Assembly (NCBI GenBank): GCA_023702235.1
Contig: JAMQCR010000001.1
Coordinates: forward strand, 310,001-374,000
Length of the DNA stretch: 64,000 nt
Direction: 5' to 3'
Origin: Neobacillus pocheonensis
GTDB lineage: Bacteria; Bacillota; Bacilli; Bacillales; Cytobacillaceae
Of this stretch, positions 31,368-39,974 are shown piece by piece. Every line of letters starts with the position of its first letter. Position 1 is the first letter of the stretch. The notes under the pieces are model-generated. The model saw only the letters and a list, made by a program, of their open reading frames with translations, did not search any database and was not told the DNA's origin. Position numbers and translations under genes: made by a program.

Positions 31368-31895
31368 TCAGTTTGACATATTAAGCTTTTGCTGACCCTT
31401 TAGAAGCAATCCACCCATGATTATCAATGGGACAATATTGACTACGGCCAATACTCCTCCTTGGAAGTCAGTGCCAATGAATAACCCATGTAAAGTTACC
31501 AAGACATAAAGAATTGGATTCAAGGCATGTAATTTCCGCCATCTTTGATAACCAATTTTTTTTCGGGCTTTTGAAGTTACGATGGTTATAATCAAAAAAT
31601 AAAACGAGATGATTCCCATGGCCATTGGCAATGGCTTATAGGTCGTATTAGAGGGAATCAGTACCTCAGCCCATTTAAACGAAATATACGAATCAATCAG
31701 TAAAAATCCTAAATGTCCGCAAACCATAAAGAAGGCCCAGTTAGCAAGAGTTTCATGTAAATGAAGGGTGATCGTTATTTTTTGTTTTCGCTTTTTCTGG
31801 ACTTGTGTGTACAGCCCAATAATGACAGACAGGTACAATAAAAGGTAGGCTACAGTTCCAGTTGCTCGAATCACGTACCATTCAAAACTCTCCAT
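31368..31895 (-). CDS. Ferric-reductase-like transmembrane protein
   Basis: 175 residues with about five to six hydrophobic segments and paired His in them (LHLHETLANWAFF, MVCGHLGF, LHALNPILYVLVTLHG), typical of ferric reductase-like haem-binding membrane domains (PF01794 type). Probably moves electrons across the membrane. Its start overlaps the end of an ApbE remnant by 14 bases, so it was the distal gene of a flavin-transfer operon. Start ATG behind GGAGGAG. Confidence 0.8.
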   Translation of the reverse strand: MESFEWYVIRATGTVAYLLLYLSVIIGLYTQVQKKRKQKITITLHLHETLANWAFFMVCGHLGFLLIDSYISFKWAEVLIPSNTTYKPLPMAMGIISFYFLIITIVTSKARKKIGYQRWRKLHALNPILYVLVTLHGLFIGTDFQGGVLAVVNIVPLIIMGGLLLKGQQKLNMSN

Positions 31896-32118
31896 CTAAT
31901 GCTCCTCCTTTCCACATTTGTTCTGATTTATTAATTAATACCGTGTAATTTCCATTTTTGTTTATCCACTGTTGCCCCTTTCCCTTCCCTAATAAAAGAA
32001 CAGGTTTTGCCCACACATCCGCTTCTAAAGCAGCTGGAGCTGTAATAGTTGCGGATTCGCAAACAATTCTTGATTGATTGAAATTTGGACTAAAGTACTC
32101 ATAGAGTTGAAGCGATAG
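31882..32118 (-). pseudogene. ApbE (FAD:protein FMN transferase) C-terminal remnant
   Basis: About 78 minus-strand codons read LSLQLYEYFSPNFNQSRI, then ESATITAPAALEADVWAKP and end at TGA 31882-31884. SATITAPAALEAD resembles the conserved C-terminal block of ApbE, which covalently attaches FMN to secreted flavoproteins. The N-terminal about 200 residues, start codon and ribosome site are missing; a TAG precedes the fragment. An internal deletion of most of the gene (real or by assembly) is the simplest reading. Confidence 0.65.
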
Positions 32119-32125
32119 CTATAAA

Positions 32126-32497
32126 TCAGGTTCCACCCGTTGTTGTATCGAATCCACCCTGTTGCCTTGAATGACCCCCAAATGAATCTTGACTTTGCTG
32201 GGCAGACCCATCATTAAGTGAACCATTGCTATTATTAAAGGAATTTCCGTTGTTATCTGAAAACCCATTACTATTATTCGAATTATTATCAAAAAAACTT
32301 TGAGTTGTATCATTTGTATTTTGATTTGATTGCTGCTGATTAGTGTTATTACTGGAAGAGAATGTAGCTTGATTATTCGTTTTATCCCCATTTGATAATC
32401 CTAGACAGGAAACCATTCCTGCAACCAATGCAATACTGCCAAAACTTACTCCCCAAGAAATACGTTGTTTTTTATCCAATTTATGTGCTCCTTCCAT
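32126..32497 (-). CDS. Membrane-anchored Asn/Ser/Gln-rich protein
   Basis: 123 residues: a charged N-terminus (MEGAHKLDKKQRI), one hydrophobic segment at about 14-34 that includes a Cys, then a low-complexity Asn/Ser/Gln tail ending GGFDTTTGGT. Likely single-pass with the tail outside. It stands directly upstream of the apbE remnant and the ferric reductase-like gene, so it may be a partner in that electron-transfer set. ATG behind AAGGAGC-type site. No recognised domain. Confidence 0.65.
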   Translation of the reverse strand: MEGAHKLDKKQRISWGVSFGSIALVAGMVSCLGLSNGDKTNNQATFSSSNNTNQQQSNQNTNDTTQSFFDNNSNNSNGFSDNNGNSFNNSNGSLNDGSAQQSQDSFGGHSRQQGGFDTTTGGT

Positions 32498-32629
32498 GTC
32501 TACTAATCCTTATAAACGCAGTTTACAAGTTAATTCTTAATATAAACTTAAAAAATTACTAGAAATTTAATTTTAAAAATTCGGAAAAGTGGAAATAATG
32601 ATGAAAAAGAGGAAAGGGAGAGGATAGGA

Positions 32630-32815
32630 TTGATACAGGTAAAGCTGTTTGATCGAGAACACGAAAAGGACTTGGAAAAAGAAATGAATCACTTTTTAAA
32701 AGGCTTGGAGGAGAAGAAATTAGTGGATATTAAATATAATGTGGCTGCCATAACTGAGGAAGAAGAGGAAGAACAAATTTATTGTTTTTCTGCGATGATT
32801 ATTTATCAGGCATGA
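32630..32815 (+). CDS. cse60: Sporulation protein Cse60
   Basis: 61-residue acidic protein (IQVKLFDREHEKDLEKEMN… YCFSAMIIYQ), closely matching Bacillus Cse60, a small protein made in the mother cell during sporulation. TTG start at 32630 behind AAAGGGAGAGG. An EEEEEEE stretch lies in the C-terminal half. Sits beside ytfP. Confidence 0.85.
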   Translation: MIQVKLFDREHEKDLEKEMNHFLKGLEEKKLVDIKYNVAAITEEEEEEQIYCFSAMIIYQA

Positions 32816-32821
32816 CAATTG

Positions 32822-34102
32822 TCAGGCCTGATTTATGTTTTTTCTGGCAGATATTGCGGCATTGGTTCCCGCAAGCCTGCCGGTTACCAAAGCAGAGGTG
32901 ATATTATAACCGCCTGTATAACCATGAATATCAAGGATTTCACCGCAAAAATACAGACCATTCATTAATTTCGAGCCCATCGTTTGCGGTTCGACTTCTT
33001 TGACAGAAATTCCCCCACCGGTTACAAAGGCTTTTTCGAGCGGAAGTGTGCCATTTACTTTAAGGGTAAATTGCTTGCAGCTTGTCGAAAAACTCCGGAT
33101 TTTTTCATTGGAAATCGTTCCGCCCTGTTCAGCGGGGTCTATATCATTTTGTTCTAATAGAAATAGAAGATAGCGTTCCGGTAGAATCCCCTTAAGGGTG
33201 TTCTTAATGATTTTCTTCGGCTCATTTTTCACGAGCTTAACGATTTCTTGAAAGATTTCTTCCTCTTTTTTTTCAGGCAGGGCATCAAGACTCATCGTAA
33301 CTTCTTTTATGCTCCATTTCTTCATCGCTTTGACAACAAATTGACTGCAACGGAGTACTGCTGGACCGCTGATTCCGAAATGGGTAAATATCATATCCAT
33401 GCGATGTGTTATGATGGGCTTTCCCTTAGGGTTCAAGACGCTTAAATCAATGTCTCTTAATGAAAGCCCTTGAAGCGTTTTATTTTGAATAAACGGTTCA
33501 CTTGAAGTGATTGGCACTTCGGTAGGAAATAGCTCAGTTATTGTGTGCCCTGCTTTCTCCGCCCAGGCATAACCATCACCAGTCGAACCGGTATGGGGAA
33601 CAGATTTTCCACCCACGGCAATAACAACGGACCTTGATATAATTTTAGAACCATCCTTTAATAGCACTGCAGCAGTTTGCCCGTTTTCATAGATCACATC
33701 ACTTACAGGGCAATTTTTAAAGATTCGGACATGGAGCTGCTCTAGTTTTTTCAAAAGAGCATCAACAACGGATTGCGCTTTATTCGAAACTGGGAACATT
33801 CGCCCATGGTCTTCTTCCTTTAACTCGATTCCCAATTTTTCAAAGAAGCTAATAATATCTTCATTGCTAAAGATAGAAAAAGCACTGTATAAAAATTTCC
33901 CGTTACCCGGTAAATGCTTAATGATTTCTTCGATAGGAAGCCGGTTTGTGACGTTGCAGCGGCCACCACCGGAAATAGCTAGTTTTCTACCGAGCTTGTC
34001 TCCTTTATCGATTAACAATACTTTTGCACCTTTTTCTCCAGCCGCAATGGCTGCCATTAACCCCAAAAGGCCGCCGCCAATGACAATGACATCAAATTCC
34101 AT
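32822..34102 (-). CDS. ytfP: YtfP, FAD-dependent oxidoreductase (BaiN/HI0933 family)
   Basis: 426-residue flavoprotein. N-terminal dinucleotide motif [17 protein letters not shown] (from residue 9), then [20 protein letters not shown], a signature of the HI0933/BaiN family, and a C-terminal second FAD block [16 protein letters not shown]. The substrate is not known. Intact and convergent with cse60. Confidence 0.9.
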   Translation of the reverse strand: MEFDVIVIGGGLLGLMAAIAAGEKGAKVLLIDKGDKLGRKLAISGGGRCNVTNRLPIEEIIKHLPGNGKFLYSAFSIFSNEDIISFFEKLGIELKEEDHGRMFPVSNKAQSVVDALLKKLEQLHVRIFKNCPVSDVIYENGQTAAVLLKDGSKIISRSVVIAVGGKSVPHTGSTGDGYAWAEKAGHTITELFPTEVPITSSEPFIQNKTLQGLSLRDIDLSVLNPKGKPIITHRMDMIFTHFGISGPAVLRCSQFVVKAMKKWSIKEVTMSLDALPEKKEEEIFQEIVKLVKNEPKKIIKNTLKGILPERYLLFLLEQNDIDPAEQGGTISNEKIRSFSTSCKQFTLKVNGTLPLEKAFVTGGGISVKEVEPQTMGSKLMNGLYFCGEILDIHGYTGGYNITSALVTGRLAGTNAAISARKNINQA

Positions 34103-34346
34103 AATCCACCAACTTTATTTAAAATCTTTCAAATACGGATAAAATAATAGTAACAGCATCATTTATTATAAACATTTCCACTTATACTGAAAAGAAAACG
34201 GACAATGTCAATGATATTTAATAAAATTAATATGATTGTTAGTAGCATAGTAGAGAAAAGAGTTGTAAACTACAATAGTGTGCAAAAAAGGTCGAATTTA
34301 CTTTGTGATTTAATGCACTTATTTTTCTTTAGTAGGAAGGGATTAT

Positions 34347-35965
34347 ATGGGGTCAAAGCTTTTAAGGGGAACGTTTATATTAACAGTAGGGACAATGCTT
34401 TCGAAAGTTCTCGGCTTAATTTATGTTATTCCGTTCTATCAAATTGTAGGAAAACAAGGGACGGCACTATATAATTTTGGCTATGTTCCCTATACTATAT
34501 TTATAAGTATTGCAACGGCAGGTGTACCGTTAGCTGTCTCAAAATTTATTTCAAAATATAATGCCCTTGAAGAATATGCGGTGGGAAGGAAATTATTTAA
34601 ATCCGGATTAATCATTATGATGACAACGGGGTTTGCTGCCTTCCTCATAATGTACTTTATAGCACCGATGTTGGCCAAAATGAGTATAAGCGGAAAAAAA
34701 CAATCAATAAGTGTGGACGATGTGACAACGGTTATTCGTGCCGTTAGCTGGGCGTTAATCGTCGTCCCATTTATGAGTTTAATTAGGGGATACTTTCAAG
34801 GACATCAGTCGATGGGTCCCTCAGCTGTTTCCCAGGTTGTTGAGCAAATTGTTCGGGTTGCTTTTACCTTAATAGGGGCATATGTTGTCCTAAAATATAT
34901 GAGTGGAAGTATGGTCTCGGCCGTTAGTGTTGCAACTTTTGCAGCGTTTATTGGAGCAATTGGCAGTTTATTTATATTGTTTTGGTATTGGTACAAAAGA
35001 AAACCATATTTGAACGAACTTCTTGAACACGATAAAGGCACGCTAAATATCTCACTTGTGGAAATGTATAAAGAGATTTTTATTTATGCCGCTCCGTTTG
35101 TGTTTGTTGGAATTGCCAATCCTTTATTCCAATCGATCGACCAATTTACCTTTAGCAGGGCTATGGCGGAAATTGGGAAGTCGGGGCTTACGCAACAGCA
35201 GCTTTTTCGACGTTGAATTTTGAGTCCCAAAAGATTGTCATTATCCCGGTCTCACTGGCAACTGCTTTTTCCTTAACTCTTGTGCCAAGTATTACCCAGG
35301 CATTTGTAAATCAAGACCAAAAGAGTATGAATTACCAGATAAATCAGACCCTCCAGGTTATGTTATTTTTAACCCTGCCTGCGGCAATCGGGCTTTCGTT
35401 ATTGGCTGAACCTGTTTATACAGTGTTTTATGAGCATGAAGCCCTTGGTACAGAAGTGTTAGCCGCTTATGCACCAGTCGCAATCTTATTTTCCCTATAT
35501 TCGGTCACAGCAGCCATTCTGCAGGGAATCAATGAACAGCGATACACGATTTTAAGTTTGCTTGTTGGGCTATTAATAAAATTAGCCCTGAATATACCTC
35601 TTATTAAAATGATGGATACAAGGGGAGCCGTTCTTGCTACAGCACTTGGTTATACTGCATCGATTGTCATTAATCTGATTGTGATTAAAATTTACTCCCG
35701 CTATCAATTTCGTCTCGTATGGCGAAGAAGCTTATTAATAGTTATTTTTGCAGGGATGATGTGGCTAGGAACTGAAATCGTATATAAATTCCTATCAATA
35801 TTCTTATCTCCTGCATCAAGGGTTCAATCGTTAATTCTTATTTTAATAAGTGCAGGAATTGGAGCTGGTATCTATTTTTACTTAGGGCTCAAATCAGGAC
35901 TTGCTGATAAGTTATTCGGTAATCGAATAGTCCGCATCAAGCAAAAATTGAGATTGCCTGTTTGA
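34347..35965 (+). CDS. ytgP: YtgP, MurJ-like flippase / polysaccharide transporter (frameshifted)
   Basis: Multi-pass membrane protein of the MOP/MVF superfamily; B. subtilis YtgP is a MurJ-type lipid II flippase. About 14 hydrophobic segments over 540 residues. N-terminal GTFILTVGTMLSKVLGL, then RGYFQGHQSMGPSAVSQVVEQ, both family blocks. The frame breaks near 35200 (one G missing in CAGCAGGCTTTT); restoring it joins QQQAFSTLNFESQKIVIIPVS. ATG behind GGAAGGGAT. Probably intact in the cell. Confidence 0.88.
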
Positions 35966-36008
35966 TTTTGAAAAATGATATCTTCTTAACTTAAAGGAGA
36001 ATAACAAA

Positions 36009-36728
36009 ATGAGAATTGATAAAATGCTTGCCAATTTAGGGTACGGGAGTCGAAAGGAAGTTAAGCAGCTTCTGAAAAGCGGTGCTGTCAAAGTGAATGA
36101 TGTTGTCGTGAAGGATGCCAAACAGCAGGTAGACCCAACTAAAGAGACCGTCACTTTAAACGGGGAAGTCATTGAATATAGAGAATTTATCTATCTGTTG
36201 ATGAACAAGCCTCAAGGAGTCCTATCAGCCACTGAGGATAGCAAAGATGAAACGGTAATCGACTTATTGGAGCTTGAAGACCAGGTGTATGAACCGTTTC
36301 CCGTTGGAAGGTTGGATAAGGATACGGAAGGATTGCTGCTGATTACAAATGATGGGCAGTTAGCCCATAAATTGCTATCACCCAAAAAACATGTACCGAA
36401 GACGTATTTTGCTATCATTGATCAGGAAGTGACCGAGGAAGATGTGAAGGCCTTTGCTCAGGGCGTAATACTTGATGACGGGTATGAAGCGAAACCGGGT
36501 GAACTAAAAATTTTAAAATCTGGAATTCGCTCCGACATTGAGCTGACGATCACGGAGGGTAAATTTCATCAAGTGAAAAGAATGTTTGAAGCCGTAGGAA
36601 AAAGTGTTGTTTACCTTCAGCGAATATCGATGGGACCGCTAGCCTTAGATGAGACGCTCGAACTTGGTGAATATCGTGAATTGACGGATGAAGAAGTAGA
36701 ATTATTGCAGGATTATCAAGTAAAATAA
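36009..36728 (+). CDS. ytzG: 16S rRNA pseudouridine synthase family protein YtzG
   Basis: RsuA/RluB-type pseudouridine synthase, 239 residues. N-terminal S4 RNA-binding domain (MRIDKMLANLGYGSRKEVKQ), then the catalytic domain with GRLDKDTEGLLLITNDG; the Asp in RLDKDT is the nucleophile. Follows ytgP on the same strand behind AAAGGAG. The RNA target site is not determinable here. Confidence 0.92.
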   Translation: MRIDKMLANLGYGSRKEVKQLLKSGAVKVNDVVVKDAKQQVDPTKETVTLNGEVIEYREFIYLLMNKPQGVLSATEDSKDETVIDLLELEDQVYEPFPVGRLDKDTEGLLLITNDGQLAHKLLSPKKHVPKTYFAIIDQEVTEEDVKAFAQGVILDDGYEAKPGELKILKSGIRSDIELTITEGKFHQVKRMFEAVGKSVVYLQRISMGPLALDETLELGEYRELTDEEVELLQDYQVK

Positions 36729-36730
36729 GC

Positions 36731-36769
36731 AAAAGCAACCTGACTCTAGGAAAGTCAGGTTGCTTTTTT
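36731..36769. terminator. Bidirectional terminator ytzG / dps
   Basis: AAAGCAACCTGACT and AGTCAGGTTGCTTT perfect stem with flanking A and T runs between convergent genes. Confidence 0.88.
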
Positions 36770-36770
36770 G

Positions 36771-37205
36771 TTATGCTTCTAAAAAAGCTTTAAGCATCCA
36801 GTTATGTTTGCTTAGTTTGCCGATTAAGTCTAAGAACATATCACTACTTACTTCATCATTGCTTTGTTCTGCTGCTTCCATACCAGCTTTTAATTCATTA
36901 ATAAGTTGAGTATAGTCTTTTACGACTGCTAGTACCATTTTTTCTGCAGTTAAAACTTCTGTTGTTTCTTTAATTGTTGCAATTAGAAGATATTCTTTTA
37001 ATGTTGAAATTGGTTTGCCGCCAATGATTAATAGCTGTTCTGCTAATTCATCAATGGTGCTTGCTGTTTCATTATACAACTCCTCAAACTTAGCGTGTAA
37101 GGTAAAGAATTGAGGTCCTTTCACATACCAATGGAACCGGTGTAATTTTGTATATAGGACATTCCAGTTTGCAATTTGTTGATTAAAAACTTGTTCTAGT
37201 GTCAT
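36771..37205 (-). CDS. dps: Dps/MrgA-type ferritin-like DNA-protection protein
   Basis: 144-residue Dps family miniferritin: forms 12-mers, oxidises Fe(II) with peroxide and can bind DNA. Ferroxidase ligands are visible in LHRFHWYVKGPQFFTLHAKFEELYNE (His, His, Asp/Glu pattern). Upstream at 37272 lies a near-perfect PerR box, so induction by peroxide or iron limitation is likely. GAGGAGG-type site before the ATG. Confidence 0.92.
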   Translation of the reverse strand: MTLEQVFNQQIANWNVLYTKLHRFHWYVKGPQFFTLHAKFEELYNETASTIDELAEQLLIIGGKPISTLKEYLLIATIKETTEVLTAEKMVLAVVKDYTQLINELKAGMEAAEQSNDEVSSDMFLDLIGKLSKHNWMLKAFLEA

Positions 37206-37271
37206 GGATAATTCCTCCTCTTTTCTATTTGATTTAATTATATTATATACTACTTTAAAATAAATATTAAA

Positions 37272-37286
37272 TAATAATAATTATAA
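37272..37286. promoter_or_regulatory. Candidate PerR box upstream of dps
   Basis: TAATAATAATTATAA matches the PerR consensus TTATAATNATTATAA at 13 of 14 fixed positions. It lies about 67 bases upstream of the dps start, the usual place for peroxide-regulated mrgA-type genes. Confidence 0.65.
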
Positions 37287-37332
37287 TTAAATTGGAATCC
37301 TGATATCACCTCAATTATTTTATCCAAACAAT

Positions 37333-37376
37333 AAAAAAAGCAGTCTAAATTAACTTGGATAATTTAGACTGCTTTT
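37333..37376 (-). terminator. Terminator after the SnoaL-like gene
   Basis: AAAAGCAGTCTAAATT and AATTTAGACTGCTTTT, 16-bp stem; on the minus strand it ends in a T run. Confidence 0.85.
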
Positions 37377-37395
37377 CATGTTTTATAATCAAGTT

Positions 37396-37851
37396 TTATA
37401 ATAAATTCTGTAGTTCTTCTGTCATTTTTTCTACAAATTCCGGTCTGCCGTGAAACTGGGCAGGAGTATTTTGAAAAAGTTCAATCAGCCACTTTCCGTC
37501 TTTTTTAACAGCAACGAGTGTATGATGTGAATTAACATTCGGGTTTATCTTCGATTGGCCAATAGGTACCATCCCTGCTATTGCCCTTAAAACAGCTCCA
37601 TCAGATCCCAAGGAGCGAACCGCTGTCACTTTTACCACATATGGGGCGGTGGGATGATGGGTAAAGATTTGCTGAAGATTTGAAAACATCTCAATACGTC
37701 CTATGTACTGACTTCCATCAAATCCGATCATTTCTCCGTCTTCCGCAAATGGTTCAGTCATTAAATCGGCGCTCCGATTGTTCCAGCCTTCTATAAACCG
37801 TTGATAAAGTTCTCTAATTAGAGTCTCATCAGAATTGAAATTTGTGTTCAT
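37396..37851 (-). CDS. SnoaL-like / SgcJ-EcaC family protein
   Basis: 151-residue NTF2-fold protein (SnoaL-like). LYQRFIEGWNNRSADLMTEPFAEDGEMIGFDG is the typical opening helix-turn and SHHTLVAVKKDGKWLIELFQNTPA the late strand block. Members are often called SgcJ/EcaC oxidoreductases; the real activity here is unknown. Monocistronic. AGGAGAGG before the ATG. Confidence 0.8.
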   Translation of the reverse strand: MNTNFNSDETLIRELYQRFIEGWNNRSADLMTEPFAEDGEMIGFDGSQYIGRIEMFSNLQQIFTHHPTAPYVVKVTAVRSLGSDGAVLRAIAGMVPIGQSKINPNVNSHHTLVAVKKDGKWLIELFQNTPAQFHGRPEFVEKMTEELQNLL

Positions 37852-38005
37852 TTTGAGAAACCTCTCCTTGGAAAAAGCTTTGTTTTAATAAGTATAAAAT
37901 AGCACTAATTCGAAGCAACATACAAGAATATTTAATAACTAGGCAAATCAATGGGTATCCTAAAAAATATTTAAGCGCGAATAACTGTAATTAGGGGGAG
38001 CAGTC

Positions 38006-38812
38006 ATGAAATTAACACATGAACAACATATCGAATTACATGGCTTTAATAATCTGACAAAATCACTGAGTTTTAATATGTATGATGTTTGTTTCACTAG
38101 AAATAGGGAAGAACGTGAAGCATATCTCAAGTATATTGATGAGCAATACAGTGCAGACAGATTAACAAAAATTTTAAAACATGTATCAGATATTATTGGA
38201 GCACATGTATTAAATATTGCAAGTCAAGATTTTGAGCCGCAAGGGGCGAGCGTGACTTTCCTAGTTTCCGAAGGTCCAGTGGAAAATGCGCCATCAGAAT
38301 CTTTCGAAGAATCACCGGGTCCTCTCCCTGAATCGGTTGTGATGCAATTAGATAAGAGCCATATAACAGTCCATACATATCCTGAATTCCATCCCGAAGA
38401 AGGAATCAGTACATTTCGGGCAGATATTGATGTTTCAACATGTGGTGAGATTTCTCCGCTAAAGGCACTTCACTATTTAATCCGATCGTTTGAGACAGAT
38501 GTCATGACCATCGATTACAGGGTTCGCGGTTTTACAAGGGACAAAAATGGTCATAAGCTCTTTATCGACCACGAAATCAGCTCGATTCAAAATTATATTC
38601 CTGAAGATGTCGGAGAATTATTTGACATGATTGATGTGAATGTCTATCAAGAAAATATTTTTCACACTAAATGCAAGCTCCGGGAATTTGACTTAAATCA
38701 TTATTTATTTGGTTATACAAAGGAAAAACTAGACCCTGATGAACTCATAGAAATTACCGAAAGATTAAAGATTGAGATGGATGAGATTTTTTATGGGAAA
38801 AATATTGTTTAA
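38006..38812 (+). CDS. speD: S-adenosylmethionine decarboxylase, E. coli (SpeD class 1A) type
   Basis: Pyruvoyl enzyme making decarboxylated SAM for spermidine. 268 residues, matching the long proteobacterial-type SpeD rather than the about 125-residue Bacillus Spe[32 protein letters not shown] and the self-cleavage site [13 protein letters not shown] with pyruvoyl-forming Ser118 are present, then [16 protein letters not shown] and [18 protein letters not shown] before the ATG. Spermidine synthase is not adjacent. Confidence 0.9.
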   Translation: MKLTHEQHIELHGFNNLTKSLSFNMYDVCFTRNREEREAYLKYIDEQYSADRLTKILKHVSDIIGAHVLNIASQDFEPQGASVTFLVSEGPVENAPSESFEESPGPLPESVVMQLDKSHITVHTYPEFHPEEGISTFRADIDVSTCGEISPLKALHYLIRSFETDVMTIDYRVRGFTRDKNGHKLFIDHEISSIQNYIPEDVGELFDMIDVNVYQENIFHTKCKLREFDLNHYLFGYTKEKLDPDELIEITERLKIEMDEIFYGKNIV

Positions 38813-38907
38813 TAGCTAATAAAAACAAATCATTAAAAAAGTGATATCCTTGCCTGGTACAAATAAAGATCGATGATGTGTTTTTATTTAAATTTTTAAT
38901 TTAAATA

Positions 38908-38935
38908 TTGCCATAAAATATATTTTATGTATAAT
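38908..38935 (+). promoter_or_regulatory. Promoter of leader-peptide/kinase unit
   Basis: TTGCCA and TATAAT at 16-base spacing, about 40 bases upstream of the leader ORF. The predicted transcript would begin near 38942. Confidence 0.6.
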
Positions 38936-38974
38936 AAAGTAAGAATTGCAAAGTACTCGGAGGGAGTGCGTGAC

Positions 38975-39025
38975 ATGCAAAAAGTACTAAGCTGTCAATT
39001 TACTTCTTCGTTCATTTATTTTTAA
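38975..39025 (+). CDS. Putative leader peptide, 16 aa
   Basis: ATG 38975 has a strong ribosome site, CGGAGGGAG, 9-10 bases upstream. It encodes MQKVLSCQFTSSFIYF and stops immediately before the terminator stem at 39026. The short length, strong ribosome site and contact with a terminator are the hallmarks of a regulatory leader ORF rather than a protein gene. Confidence 0.65.
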   Translation: MQKVLSCQFTSSFIYF

Positions 39026-39059
39026 GGATCAAAGCACTTTGCTTTGGTCCTTTTATTTT
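39026..39059 (+). terminator. Attenuator-type terminator before the PyrH-like gene
   Basis: GGATCAAAGC and GCTTTGGTCC form a 10-bp stem (one G-T pair) with a 5-base loop, followed by TTTTATTTT. It lies between the leader ORF stop and the kinase ribosome site, so it would stop transcription into the kinase gene unless relieved. AGTACT occurs twice upstream (38952 and 38983) and could form a competing fold. Confidence 0.7.
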
Positions 39060-39074
39060 GGGGAGGGGATTGTA

Positions 39075-39812
39075 ATGAATAAGTATAAACGTATTTTAAT
39101 AAAGCTTAGTGGAGGTGCATTGGCTGACCAAGAGGGAAATAGTTTTGGAGTTGATAGCTTGGAGCATATAACGGATGAAATCATCTCCTTAACAGATTTA
39201 GGGATTGAGGTTTCAATTGTAATAGGCGGCGGGAATATTTTTCGTGGAAACCTTGCGGAACAATGGGGGATTGACAGGGTAGAGGCTGATAATATTGGTA
39301 CCTTAGGTACGATCATAAATAGTTTAATGCTCCGAGGGGTATTAAAAGCGAAATTAGACAAGGAAGTCAGAGTAATGACCTCTGTTCCTGCTCCGACCGT
39401 TGCAGAACCCTATATCAGACTTAGAGCGATTCATCACTTGGAAAAGGGCTACATCGTCATTTTTGGCGGAGGGAATGGTCAGCCATTTGTAACGACGGAT
39501 TATCCAAGTGTGCAAAGAGCGATTGAAGTAAATTGCGATGCCCTTTTTGTAGCAAAACAAGGTGTAGATGGCGTTTTTACATCTGACCCAAGAATGAACC
39601 GTAACGTAAAGATGTATAAGAATTTGCATTATAACGATGTGGTCCAAAATAATATTAAAGTGATGGATCAATCAGCATTATTGCTAGCTCGAGACTATGA
39701 ATTACCAGTACATGTTTTTAATTTTAACCAAGTTGGGGCAATGAAAGCGATCTGTTCGGGTGAACAGCTTGGAACATTAATAAATAATGGTAAAACAGAA
39801 TTACTACTATAA
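39075..39812 (+). CDS. Second UMP-kinase-like protein (PyrH paralogue)
   Basis: 245-residue amino-acid-kinase fold protein of the PyrH family: YKRILIKLSGGALA, VIGGGNIFRG, NIGTLGTIINSLMLRG, EPYIRLRAIHHLEKG and KQGVDGVFTSDPR. Canonical PyrH has KLSGEALA and a GTGNP…STDT region; here these read KLSGGALA and GGNGQPFVTTDY, so nucleotide or UMP binding may differ. GGGGAGGGG before ATG 39075. It stands alone rather than in the tsf-pyrH-frr cluster, so it is a paralogue. Expression is probably attenuated by the upstream leader. Confidence 0.8.
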   Translation: MNKYKRILIKLSGGALADQEGNSFGVDSLEHITDEIISLTDLGIEVSIVIGGGNIFRGNLAEQWGIDRVEADNIGTLGTIINSLMLRGVLKAKLDKEVRVMTSVPAPTVAEPYIRLRAIHHLEKGYIVIFGGGNGQPFVTTDYPSVQRAIEVNCDALFVAKQGVDGVFTSDPRMNRNVKMYKNLHYNDVVQNNIKVMDQSALLLARDYELPVHVFNFNQVGAMKAICSGEQLGTLINNGKTELLL

Positions 39813-39845
39813 ATAATGAAGGAATTTCCCTGTTTTGGAAATACT

Positions 39846-39877
39846 AAAAGTCGGCAAAGTAATCGCTGACTTTTTTC
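39846..39877 (+). terminator. Terminator after the PyrH-like gene
   Basis: AAAAGTCGGC and GCTGACTTTT stem followed by TTTTTT. Confidence 0.8.
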
Positions 39878-39878
39878 C

Positions 39879-39933
39879 TTGACGTGAAACCAAATGGTGT
39901 TATATAGTGTAAGTTATGAAACCAAATGGTTTC
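39879..39933 (+). promoter_or_regulatory. Promoter and twin operator of the SRPBCC-arsR operon
   Basis: TTGACG (39879-39884) and TATATAG around 39901-39907 form the promoter. GAAACCAAATGG occurs twice: at 39886 between -35 and -10, and at 39918-39933 as the full palindrome GAAACC-AAAT-GGTTTC. It is probably the binding site of the ArsR-type regulator encoded at 40398, giving autorepression. Confidence 0.7.
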
Positions 39934-39974
39934 GTAATTAAAAAATTTAAAAAATGAATTGAGGAGATATTCCA

